64,000 nucleotides of DNA. It comes from an uncultured Sterolibacteriaceae bacterium. GTDB taxonomy: Bacteria; Pseudomonadota; Gammaproteobacteria; Burkholderiales; Rhodocyclaceae. Position numbers and translations under genes: made by a program. This document shows positions 18,901-24,846 of the stretch, piece by piece; the first letter of the stretch is position 1, and each line of letters starts with the position of its first letter. The notes beneath the pieces were generated by a model that made no database searches, was not told the DNA's origin, and was given only the letters and a program-made list of their open reading frames with translations. The stretch covers positions 248,001 to 312,000 of the forward strand of contig CALARK010000022.1 in assembly GCA_937888595.1 (NCBI GenBank). The letters are read 5' to 3'.

Positions 18901-19835
18901 ACGGTGAAGTCGGCCGTGCCGTTGTAATCAACCGTTGCCGATCCGCTCAGGGTGACGCTGCTGCTGCCGCCGGTGGTTTGCACATGCAGCGTCATGCCCG
19001 CCGGGTTGTCGGCGTCGGTGATGCTGAGGCCGGTGATGGCGAGCGGCGTGTCTTCGGCGGTGGTGCGCGGCGTGGCGGCGTTGGCGTCGGCGATGGCGGT
19101 GGCGGCGAGCAGGTGGCCGTAAGCCTGCATGTCCACCGCGCTCAGCGCCAGCGCGGCTTCAATGGCGCCGGTGTGGGCTTCCAGCGTCCAGTCGCCGCCT
19201 TGACTGGGCGGGCCGGTGGGGTTGGTGGAAGCGGCGATGTCGGCGCCGGTGAGGTTGGCGAGTTGCGTGAGCAGGGCTTGGCCTGCCTGACCCTGACCGA
19301 TGTCGCAACCGAATAGCAGAATGTCGGCGGTGGCGGTGAGATGGGTGCCCCAGGCCGCGAGCTGCGCGGCTTCGGTGGCGAGAGTGGTGTTGTCAATGGT
19401 ATCGCTGCCCAGCGCGAAATGCCCGGGCGTGCCGTGGCTGACGATCTGGATGGAGCTGAAAACGCCGCCCTTGGCGAGTTCGTCGCCGATGGCAGCGAGG
19501 CCGGACTGGTTGGCCTGTACGACCAGCACGGTGACGTTGGCCGGCAGGTTGGCAAGCAGGCTCTGGTAGTCGGCGACCCGGGCATCGATCACCAGCAGCG
19601 TGCCGCCGGCGCCTTCCGCCGGATGCGCGGGCGTGGCCTCGACGGCGGGCCTGGTGGCATTGGCGGCGGTGTCGTGCGCGGTCTGATCCTGTGCTTGCTG
19701 CGCACTGGCATCGGCGACGTCATGGTGGTCAGCAACAGCAGCGGCAGCGGCGCCATCGAACAGAACGCGTGGTTCCAATGCCAGTACCATGGCTGCGGGA
19801 CGAAAAAAAGACCGTGGATCAACGGCTCGAGGCAT
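9933..19835 (-). CDS. Giant DUF4347/cadherin-like surface adhesin
   Basis: A 3300-residue protein. The N-terminus carries the LEPRVLFDGA signature found in very large exported proteins. Residues ~75-245 form a DUF4347 domain with an SHG motif (H134) and a later FGCDIG (C177), laid out like a caspase/CHAT His-Cys dyad. About 2800 residues of Ig/cadherin-like modules follow: CSPG-type repeats (FTQQDINDGNIRFVHDGSEN), two similar modules with VDDRMRD and ADDRLRD, VCBS-type repeats (YGSLTLNADGSYSYVLD; YGSLALNADGSYTYTVD) and NDSYTYTV modules up to ~3065. The last ~235 residues are different, Pro- and charge-rich. I see no GGxGxDxxx RTX repeats. The start is set by AAGGA nine bases before the ATG at 19835. 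An IS5 fragment abuts the upstream side, so the native promoter may be altered. Likely role: adhesion or biofilm. Confidence 0.88.
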   Translation of the reverse strand: MPRAVDPRSFFRPAAMVLALEPRVLFDGAAAAAVADHHDVADASAQQAQDQTAHDTAANATRPAVEATPAHPAEGAGGTLLVIDARVADYQSLLANLPANVTVLVVQANQSGLAAIGDELAKGGVFSSIQIVSHGTPGHFALGSDTIDNTTLATEAAQLAAWGTHLTATADILLFGCDIGQGQAGQALLTQLANLTGADIAASTNPTGPPSQGGDWTLEAHTGAIEAALALSAVDMQAYGHLLAATAIADANAATPRTTAEDTPLAITGLSITDADNPAGMTLHVQTTGGSSSVTLSGSATVDYNGTADFTVTGSLTDINNTLATLQFTPDANQNSSTSGFTPQIVLTATDVTNGGSGNLTVSNIAVTAVNDAPDLSTGVALTVSEGGSSAFALTQLATDANALDVDILTGQQVLAQQMVTITSLPTLGTLSYNGGAVVVGSVIPVTSLGNLTYTHNGADIASNTTDSVGVTVSDGGGATTNGTLSITITPKNVIPTVSGSPTLIEGQVKVVAPTIDLGDSYDTLANATIVIDNINTGGQGTLFIDANGNNVVDAGEALTGTVTLDATQRANLATQLKFFQNGAEPNAPGAITPSYQIHVTDAGGGEGVTAKATADQTITLTVLPNNDDPTLNNAHADSDHPLNVPERVSGSPVTLTTAMLQIQDADRNPADTSQTTPTDQLVYTIGTRPTQGEIQLYVGGGAGYGNDGWITLGDGGRFTQADVDAGNVRYYQTTNVTANTQDSFTFTVRDSAFGYDVWTDPANPTGGREGGLRDTPSGAIATQTFYINVTADATANHDTYEGDPRPATPGYGGGNMTYTFAPGTMTNGNDTATWNEANVGAGGGYVISSDMLSYTITRTDDMGTPGNPADDVSVTIPPAETVYTLTVQPPNGTVERNISGVWTAIPTNGQFTQQDINDGNIRFVHDGSENHTASFGYTVSDGTPNHYTSSFSLNITPTNDRPTASGGTAQVTEGNTNAVRLDGSVIGMNDVDLSQDPAKQTGEGAQDFLWFKITDVARDGGGTQRGQLQRWDSISSTWVNVSTDEWLPSTLLTASADGDTSGLRYVHDGSEPLAYSGGPNLHFSYIVRDDLANPNDPFATNTTPPTDTSGSAQSNQSAPATATLQVIPVNNPPQVADKPGDADPSIAATITGGGATEGKNNILADVPEGGTATITSAHLTAIDSDNTTVQRQFRITQAPTQGVLQLNGAALGVGSTFTQDDIDHNRVTYKHNGAEIGTPTTDGLGTYNDKFHFVVNDGVAEDSGNAFLITLSPTNDKPTLTAPSGPIDIDSANPANNQVIGFTIADPDLTDGLITGETDFVQATVRILDASGNPIGNYATGFAGGGVSIGYATPGDTSGLWHASGGANSILQIQGTRAQVNAALAGLSVTFANDTNTRYKLEVIVDDRMRDASGNLTSGANGGTLNQSATPGGAPTTVPNAVYDWKSAASPAATDPNLTAATVDLRASRVNETPTFTGPGSLTVNEDTRTQISGFTVSDPESAAFDTPVTVTVSVGSGTLDFGAAGAQTSITPSGGQAVTISGDNTATVTLTGRAADIQALLNGRNFGNTADDTSGGLFYTGASNVNHDINGAAAGDVTLTLTFDDAGSRIGSDTGSGSVAANPPNIVSDITLTAINDAPTVSRTASTVTISDTTTIAVSGFSIGDVDSNDGYATGETDGILQATVRVLDSSGNPLTATDYTNMGIVLNSSTPGSVTVDGVLSGNNKALELRGTLSQINTYLAGLQVQFTNLGNANLDGTYSIEVIADDRLRDAGGTLTGKANGGDSNQQVGLPAVPSTDTFDAYATKVSDYGVYDVVSNTRPLFISSINDPGNVTANDVTVNEGSGTLTLNADNANLSVADPDSNGATTMSTTVTVGKGVISAVGGTGGSVSGTGTHTITITGATQAELNSRLQALTITFPDDPGTPTSADWNGSFTVTVVYNDNGNTGTRPTSLTGDTNNPAAYPGDYSYADGSSNILVTTRTFTVTVNGVNDAPTRTDATAVTLPAATEDTNGGSGDTVSNLFGGKFSDALDNISDGSSANSFAGIAITTNNAIAAQGKWQYSTDGGTNWTDLPAVSDSSALLLDTNARLRFDPAPDFHGTPGGLDARLIDDSGGTVTSGNTADVSGANSGGTTRYSDASNAVTLNTSVTNVNDRPTGADTTLASIPEDSTNPAGATVASLGFGYADATDDQSAIDGGGHAETHFGGIAIVGNTANATTQGVWQYNTGSGWTDIGTPSDASALILPTDASLRFVPVANYNGTPGGLSVRVADSAQTFSASSDISTTVGSQTSTWSTTHTLGTTVTPQNDAPTLTNTATNPTVTENATTGSGTSIDPVNLLSSGTLTDIDLSTTAVLSASTFGAGTITVTLTDGVAGDVLQVASSVTTGIAGTSGGTGSTPLVITLTNTATVADVEAILAAIQYKNTSDNPTNFGADTTRSYTVVLNDGNNVQPGGNAGGPAALDATTINGTITINATNDPPVGVDDSNSVTEDTGTPATGNVITNDHDPDNTTAELTVAGIRTGPEAGVGTAGTLGTPLAGQYGSLTLNADGSYSYVLDNANPTVNALLTGQTLTETFTYTVQDPGGLTDTAQLTITIHGQTDGAPSIAPVDGNGAATGEATVLEHGLTSAGDTSETTTGTINVSAPDGMASVTIGSTTFTVAQLNGFTAASPSAVIDTGEGILQITGFTSSGDPAAPTAGTLTYTYTLKAPLDQPGATESSDAIALTVTDQSAGTATGTLTVQIIDDTPTAANDSTSLLKQTGSVTGNVYSNDAIGADGAAAAGAVTPQTSTGSYGSLALNADGSYTYTVDQTNAAVIALAGGSLTDTFTYTITDHDGDTSTATLTVTIGGNRPPAANNDTRSTPEDTPISGNVISGSGGDVADSDPDGNPLTVTGFDVGGQHYSPGQTANIPGVGTLTLGSDGSYTFTPVPDWNGSVPSVGYTVSDGTGASNGSATATLALTVTPVADIADDSANTRPGVPVTTNVLANDSFENPDHSITGVTQGQHGSVTVNPDGTITYTPAPGYVGNDSYTYTVTSGGVTETATVTVNVMAENPPLSPTPFGGLPPTPPIDSLLSHDPLSVSPVVTDPSVYFLGERFNDVRRLPIPFHPIVYVNRAVESAQAERAMDDAHQFGRPEWVAAGDIRLSSQTPDLGMDPNLFIQHAVRDSQQQATCIGRVVDGRYGRITLSSDHALPTPELFQPDARQLLEKQLKKQPLQPPAEARPSEESADASRIDTSRMQSTTDTAVAGRMEPVASWIDSPAPSFADQLRGGIGRLPLPAGAYAAQSAHSSS

Positions 19836-19847
19836 GATGACGAATCC

Positions 19848-20056
19848 TTATTCCAGATTATCTATTAGCCATTTTGCAGCCCATGGATCCTTGCGCTGGC
19901 CGCGCTTCAGGGCGATGTGCCAGCGTACGGGAAGCTCCAGGTTCTCCGCTCGCTTCTCCACCCCCTGGTAGCCGGCATCGCCAAAGACGCCCGTCTCGTC
20001 CCCATGCAGCAGAGATTGGGCTTGCGTCACGTCGCTGACGTCTGTCAAAGAGAAAG
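19848..20056 (-). pseudogene. IS5-family transposase fragment
   Basis: The frame contains DVTQAQSLLHGDETGVFGDA, then GYQGVEKRAEN and VRWHIALKRGQRKDP, a characteristic internal piece of IS5-type DDE transposases around the second aspartate. Both ends are missing: the 5' side is cut by the IS3 left end at 20057 and the 3' side runs into AAATGGCTAATAGATAATCT directly upstream of the adhesin gene. It is non-functional, but it forms the immediate upstream sequence of the adhesin operon and may supply or interrupt its promoter. Confidence 0.75.
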
Positions 20057-21504
20057 TGCGGCGGTCACGCTTTTTCGGACAGTCGGCTAAGCTAAGGCTG
20101 ACCGGTTGATAAGGAACGTGAAAGATGGGAACGAAACGCAAGCAACACAGCGCGGACTTCAAGGCGCAAGTGGCGATGGCAGCCTTGGCGGGAGACAAGA
20201 CCCTGGCGGAGCTGGCGTCGGAATATGGTGTTCATCCGACGATGATAGCAGGAATTGGTCAAGAACGCCAAGGAACTGTTCGAGCGCGGCAACAAGAAGG
20301 CCGCCGACCCGCAAGCGGTGATCGACCACCTGCACCGCAAGATTGGCCAGTTGCAAGTCGAACGGGATTTCTTGGCCGGACAGCCCGCCATTGCCCGCCT
20401 GTTGAAAGGCGGACAATGATTGCCCCGGGAAGCGCGCTGTCCATTGCCCGGCAAGCCAAGCTGCTCGGTATCTCGCGCAGCAGCGTCTATTACCGGCCCC
20501 GGCCGGAATCGCAGGAGGAGCTCGATCTGCTCAAGCGGCTGGACGAACTCTTCACCGAGAACCCGATGTACGGCAGCCGGCGCCTGCAGCAGATGCTCAA
20601 GCGCGAGGGCGTTCTGGTTGGTCGCCGGCGGATTCGTCGTCTGATGAAGAAGCTTGGTCTGTGGGCGATTGGGCCAAAGCCCGACACCAGCAAGCCGCAT
20701 CCGGAACACAAGGTGTACCCGTATCTGCTGCGCGGACTGAAGATCGAGCGGCCCAATCACGTCTGGGCGACCGACATCACCTACATCCGAATGCGTCACG
20801 GCTTCCTGTATCTGTGCGCCATCCTAGACTGGGCGACGCGCAAGGTGCTGGCCTGGCGGCTATCGAACACGCTGACCACCGACTTCTGCACAGCTGCACT
20901 CGAGGAGGCCATCGCACGCTACGGTACGCCGGAGATCTTCAACACCGACCAAGGCTGCCAATTCACCAGCGCGGAATTCACGGATGTACTGAAGGCGCAC
21001 GACATCCAGATCAGCATGGATGGACGCGGTCGCTGTCACGACAACATCTTCGTCGAGCGATTGTGGTGGACCGTCAAGCACGAATGGGTCTATCTGCGCC
21101 CCTGTGAGAACGGTATCGAGCAGAAGCAGAGTCTGGCCGAGTGTTTCGACTGGTACAACCGTCGGCGCCCCCATCAGTCGCTCGGCTGGCAGACGCCGGA
21201 CGAGACCTATTTCGCGGCTTTGGCGAGCGCCCAGGCGCTGGCCGCGTAGGGGGAAAACGCTGTGGATTTATGGACAGCCGGCTGCGCCGGTTCCCGCCTG
21301 ACCGCGCCAGCGCGGTCCCCTATGGACAAGCCATGGAAAACGCAGCGCGTTTCCCACTGCTTGCCCACAGGTCGGCGGCTGCCCACAAGCTCCACAGCGC
21401 GCGATCCGATCGATATAAAATCCGGGAAAGTCAAAACCAACATCCCGGCACCGGCCTTAGCTTATTCCACCCCGGTGGCTGTCCAAACGAACGGGACCAC
21501 CGCA
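20057..21504 (+). mobile_element. IS3-family element with both ends
   Basis: The left end begins TGCGGCGGTCACGCTTTTTC and the right end on the minus strand begins TGCGGTGGTCCCGTTCGTTT; these share about 20 of 26 positions. The element runs TG...CA as IS3 elements do. It is 1448 bases long. No clear target duplication is visible (AAG left, GTC right), so flanks have rearranged or boundaries are off by a few bases. The left end is inserted next to an IS5 fragment and the right end in the tail of an ISAs1 transposase. About 255 bases follow the transposase stop, which is long for the family. A remnant of the same IS lies inverted at 3272-3546. Confidence 0.75.
20125..21249 (+). CDS. IS3-family transposase, OrfA start fused to OrfB by deletion
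   Basis: A 374-residue open frame. Residues 1-41 are OrfA (MGTKRKQHSADFKAQVAMAA, ending GVHPTMI). Compared with the remnant at 3.4 kb, 11 bases coding for SAWK are missing, which throws the frame into that of OrfB. Residues ~42-97 are therefore out-of-frame OrfA sequence. From MIAPGSALSIARQAKLLGIS (ATG at 20416) it is genuine OrfB with the rve catalytic triad: WATDITYI, FNTDQGCQF and DNIFVERLWWTVKHE. In an intact element OrfAB is made by -1 frameshifting. Here OrfB could still be made from its own start, but functional OrfA is lost, so autonomous transposition is doubtful. Confidence 0.8.
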   Translation: MGTKRKQHSADFKAQVAMAALAGDKTLAELASEYGVHPTMIAGIGQERQGTVRARQQEGRRPASGDRPPAPQDWPVASRTGFLGRTARHCPPVERRTMIAPGSALSIARQAKLLGISRSSVYYRPRPESQEELDLLKRLDELFTENPMYGSRRLQQMLKREGVLVGRRRIRRLMKKLGLWAIGPKPDTSKPHPEHKVYPYLLRGLKIERPNHVWATDITYIRMRHGFLYLCAILDWATRKVLAWRLSNTLTTDFCTAALEEAIARYGTPEIFNTDQGCQFTSAEFTDVLKAHDIQISMDGRGRCHDNIFVERLWWTVKHEWVYLRPCENGIEQKQSLAECFDWYNRRRPHQSLGWQTPDETYFAALASAQALAA

Positions 21505-22290
21505 GTCCTGACGCAACAAGGCCAGGGCGAACTTGCGCAAGGCGGAGAAGTTGTGGGGTGCGTGGTCTTTGCGCACCCGGCTGTCATCCTCGCGGAAGGT
21601 GACATCAAGCACTTAATGCAGGCTGTTCTCGATACCCCAGTGACTGCGTGCTGCCTTGGCGAAGGATTCGGCGGTGGTTACGCCCTTGCTGCCGATGTAG
21701 AAGGCCCGCTCGGAAGATATCTTGCCGTTGATTTCACGCCGCCGCTCGATCATGCCGACACCGGCGAGCTTGGGCCAATGCTGTCGCAGTGGCTTGTCCA
21801 TCCACGACAGATCGGTAACCCACGCCGCCTGGCGGGTTTCAATACGACCATGATCCTTTTCGACGGACTGGTATCGGCTGACTGGCAGGCTGCCAAAGCC
21901 AGCGGCCTCCCCCTCTGTGAAGAATTCCCGCAAAGCATTGGCCAGGGTTGCCTGGTTGTCTTCCACCGCCAGAAGATAGTCGCCGCCTCGGTCGAGAATT
22001 TTCTGGGCAATCTCGGTCTGACAGCCAATGGCATCGATCGTGACAATGCACCCCTTGAGCGCCAGCGTATCGAGCAGTGCCTTGATGGCGGGAATTTCGT
22101 TGCCCTTGCCACGGGTATGCTCCTGGGCCAGACACAAGCCGCTCTCCGTGGCGTAGGCGCTGATCGTGTGCAGCGCCGTGTTCTGACCATCCTTGGACCC
22201 ACAGGCCGTTTTGCCGTCAATCGCCACCACGCCAGCCACGACGCCAACCAGACTACTGATAGCATTCGCAGCCGAGCGACTGGCAAAGTC
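21505..22290 (-). pseudogene. ISAs1-family transposase remnant
   Basis: The longest open piece (22239-21613, 208 residues) carries the ISAs1 signatures AGVVAIDGKTACGSKDGQN, then TIDAIGCQTEIAQKILDRGG, and RSHWGIENSLH. It is followed by a TAA stop at 21613-21615 where intact members have a Trp codon. In frame after the stop, VLDVTFREDDSRVRKDHAPH continues to the IS3 junction at 21504, so the C-terminus is split by a nonsense change and then truncated. The usual N-terminal ~100 residues before the first catalytic Asp are also absent. It is a dead element that received the IS3 insertion. Confidence 0.82.
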
Positions 22291-22419
22291 TGGCAGCGGC
22301 AGGCAACAGCAAGAGCTTGATTGGTAATGGTATTACTGATGGTATCAGGCAAAATGACCGGAAAAAGTTCATCAAGAATCAATGGGTTAAGCTTATCGTT
22401 GATGAGTGAGTGGGAGTGA
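22289..22419. repeat. Diverged 130-bp repeat, copy 2 (ISAs1-associated)
   Basis: Equivalent to 2910-3039: same length within one base, conserved ends, diverged centre. It lies just upstream (5' side) of the ISAs1 transposase remnant and ends some 14 bases before the ATG of the MFS gene. It therefore marks the right limit of the IS-rich region and the junction with resident chromosome. Confidence 0.45.
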
Positions 22420-22432
22420 GCCAGGCGCACCC

Positions 22433-23620
22433 ATGAGTGCCGCCGCGGTAAAGCGCAACATCGGCCTGCTGGCGTTCTGCCAGGCGCTGCTGCTCTGCAA
22501 CGGCGTGACGCTGATCGCCGTCAACGGTTTGGTCGGCCTGAAGCTGGCGCCGACGCCGGCGCTGGCGACGCTGACCGTGACCGGCTATGTCGTCGGCACG
22601 GCCCTGACCACGCTGCCCGCCTCCTTTTTCATGAAACGCTACGGCCGCCGCGCCGGCTTCATGTTCGGCGCGCTGCTCGGCATCCTCGGCGGCGGCGTCA
22701 GTGCGCTGGCGACGAGCATCGGCAGTTTCTGGCTGCTCTGCTTCGGTACGCTGCTGGCCGGGACCTACAACGCCTTCGGCCAGCAATATCGCTTCGCCGC
22801 GGCCGACATGGCGATGAGCGACTGGAAGGCCAAGGCGATTTCCTTCACGCTGGCCGGCGGCATCCTCGGCGGCTTCGTCGGGCCGGCGGCGGGCGAGTGG
22901 ACGCGCAACCTGTGGTCCGTGCAGTTCGCCGCCACCTACGCGATGCTCTCGGTCTTCGCGCTCATCGCGCTCGTGATCGCCAGCCGCTTGCGCATTCCGG
23001 ACATGGGCCAGGCGGCGGGTGCGCCGGGTGGTCGGCCCTGGGGGCAGATTGCCCGCCAGCCGGTGTTTGTCGTCGCCGTGCTGGCAGCGGCGCTCGGCTA
23101 TGGCACGATGAACCTACTGATGGCGGCGACGCCGCTGGCGATGGACATGTGCGGCCTGCCCTTCGGCGATGCGGCGTTCGTGCTGCAGTGGCACGTCATC
23201 GGCATGTACGCGCCGTCGTTTTTTACCGGCGCGCTGATCCGCCGCTGGGGGGTCCTGAACCTGATGCTGGTGGGCGCGGTGCTGTTGTTCGGCTGCATCG
23301 GCATCGCGCTGTCCGGCGAGGACCTGATGCATTTCTGGTGGGCGCTGCTGCTGCTCGGCATCGGCTGGAACTTCCTCTACATCGGCGGCACCACGCTGCT
23401 GACCGAGACCTACCGGCCGGAAGAGCGGGCGAAAGTGCAGGGTTCGAACGATTTCATCGTCTTCGGCGTACAGGCCGTTTCGTCCGTGTCCGCCGGCGCA
23501 CTGATCCTCGGTTCCGGCTGGCAGACGCTCAACCTGCTGGCGATTCCGGGCGTGGCGCTGGTGGCCTTCGCGGTGGCGACGCTGTGGCTGGCGCGCCGCC
23601 GTACCTCTGTGGCCGCATGA
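22433..23620 (+). CDS. Major facilitator superfamily transporter
   Basis: A 395-residue inner-membrane protein with about 12 hydrophobic segments. The region between segments 2 and 3 has the MFS-type FFMKRYGRRAGFMFGALLG (consensus GxxxDrxGRr). A central cytosolic loop lies near 190-205 (LRIPDMGQAAGAPGGRPWG). The ATG at 22433 is used because the upstream codons (from 22406) lie in repeat-derived sequence. Its stop overlaps the start of the flavoprotein gene (ATGA), so the two are translationally coupled. Substrate is unknown. The IS-derived repeat ends only about 14 bases before the start, so native promoter sequence is probably missing. Confidence 0.85.
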   Translation: MSAAAVKRNIGLLAFCQALLLCNGVTLIAVNGLVGLKLAPTPALATLTVTGYVVGTALTTLPASFFMKRYGRRAGFMFGALLGILGGGVSALATSIGSFWLLCFGTLLAGTYNAFGQQYRFAAADMAMSDWKAKAISFTLAGGILGGFVGPAAGEWTRNLWSVQFAATYAMLSVFALIALVIASRLRIPDMGQAAGAPGGRPWGQIARQPVFVVAVLAAALGYGTMNLLMAATPLAMDMCGLPFGDAAFVLQWHVIGMYAPSFFTGALIRRWGVLNLMLVGAVLLFGCIGIALSGEDLMHFWWALLLLGIGWNFLYIGGTTLLTETYRPEERAKVQGSNDFIVFGVQAVSSVSAGALILGSGWQTLNLLAIPGVALVAFAVATLWLARRRTSVAA

Positions 23621-24846
23621 GCGAACTGCGGGCGGTCGTCATCGGTGCCGGCCCGGCCGGCTTGATGGCGGCCGAGACGCTGGCTTCGGCCGGTGTGGCT
23701 GTCAATGTCTACGACGCGATGCCGAGCGCGGGCCGCAAGTTCCTGATGGCCGGCAAGAGCGGCCTCAACCTGACGCATGCCGAGGCTTTCGACGACTTCG
23801 TCGCACGTTATCGCGGGCGGCAGGACTGGGTTGCCCCCTGGCTGCGCGCCTTCGATGCCCGGGCCCTGCGCGAATGGGCGCGCGGCCTCGGGGTCGAGAC
23901 CTTCGTCGGCTCGTCCGGCCGTGTGTTCCCGGAGGGCATGAAGGCCGCGCCGCTGCTGCGCGCCTGGCTGCATCGCTTGCGTGCGGCCGGCGTGCGCTTC
24001 CATATGCGTCATCGCTGGGTCGGCTGGGACGGCGATGCCCTGGTGTTCGAGTGCGGCACGAAAGTCGGCGCCGGCGGGACGGCGGTTATCTTCGCCCTCG
24101 GCGGTGGCAGCTGGGCGAAACTCGGATCGGACGGCGCATGGGTGCCGTGGCTGCAGCAGCGCGGCGTCGCAGTCGCCCGCCTGCGGCCGGCGAACTGCGG
24201 TTTCGACGTTCCGTGGAGCGCCCATTTCCGCGCGAAATTCGCCGGCCAGCCGGTCAAGTCGGTCGTGGCCTCCTGCACCGGCCGCCAGCGACCGGGCGAG
24301 TTCGTGATCACCACGCACGGTGTCGAGGGCAGCCTGATCTACAGCTTCTCGGCCGATCTGCGCGATGCCATCGAGCGTGACGGCGGGGCGACGCTGTCGC
24401 TCGATCTCGCGCCGGCCAGGAGCATCGGATGGCTTACGGAAGAGATCGCGCGTCCACGTGGCTCTCGCTCGATGGCCAGCCACCTGCAAAGCCGGGCCGG
24501 CATCGCCGGCGTCAAGGCGGGGTTGCTGCGCGAGTGCGCGTCGAAAGACGCTTACGCGGACCCGGCGCGGCTCGCCGCCGCGATCAAGGCGCTGCCGCTG
24601 CGCCTCGCCGCGCCGCGTCCGCTCGACGAGGCGATCAGCAGCGCCGGCGGCGTCGTAGCCGCGGCGCTCGACGAACACCTGATGCTGAAGGCGCTGCCCG
24701 GCGTGTTCTGCGCCGGCGAGATGCTCGACTGGGAAGCGCCGACCGGCGGCTACCTGCTTACCGCCTGCTTCGCCAGCGGCCGTGCGGCGGGTGCAGGCGC
24801 GGCGGCCTGGCTCCAGTCGAAGCGTTCGCTCAATCCCGGACACTGA
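23617..24846 (+). CDS. TIGR03862/HI0933-type FAD flavoprotein
   Basis: A 409-residue FAD-dependent oxidoreductase-like protein. The N-terminal Rossmann motif is VVIGAGPAGLMAAETLA, followed by AGRKFLMAGKSGLNLTH, the GRK-K-GLNLT signature of the HI0933/BaiN group. The C-terminus has GVFCAGEMLDWEAPTGGYLL, the second FAD contact. The start at 23617 overlaps the MFS stop. The dispersed host repeat lies inside it (24061-24084) and is read as TKVGAGGTAV near residue 150, before an ALGGGSWAKLG glycine-rich loop. The 3' end overlaps the convergent truC by 97 bases. Substrate is unknown. Confidence 0.85.
   Translation: MSELRAVVIGAGPAGLMAAETLASAGVAVNVYDAMPSAGRKFLMAGKSGLNLTHAEAFDDFVARYRGRQDWVAPWLRAFDARALREWARGLGVETFVGSSGRVFPEGMKAAPLLRAWLHRLRAAGVRFHMRHRWVGWDGDALVFECGTKVGAGGTAVIFALGGGSWAKLGSDGAWVPWLQQRGVAVARLRPANCGFDVPWSAHFRAKFAGQPVKSVVASCTGRQRPGEFVITTHGVEGSLIYSFSADLRDAIERDGGATLSLDLAPARSIGWLTEEIARPRGSRSMASHLQSRAGIAGVKAGLLRECASKDAYADPARLAAAIKALPLRLAAPRPLDEAISSAGGVVAAALDEHLMLKALPGVFCAGEMLDWEAPTGGYLLTACFASGRAAGAGAAAWLQSKRSLNPGH
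24061..24084 (+). repeat. Dispersed host repeat, copy 1
   Basis: AAA followed by GTCGGCGCCGGCGGGACGGC. It lies within the flavoprotein gene, read as KVGAGGTA. Confidence 0.8.

Noticed and set aside
10640..19100. Tandem DNA repeats within the adhesin
   Set aside because: Modules are alike in protein pattern but diverged in DNA; no near-identical tandem units were seen.
15069..19316. 1415-codon open frame on the plus strand
   Set aside because: Antisense to the adhesin; its Gly/Ala/Val/Arg-rich low-complexity product follows from the repetitive GC-rich codon use of the real gene.
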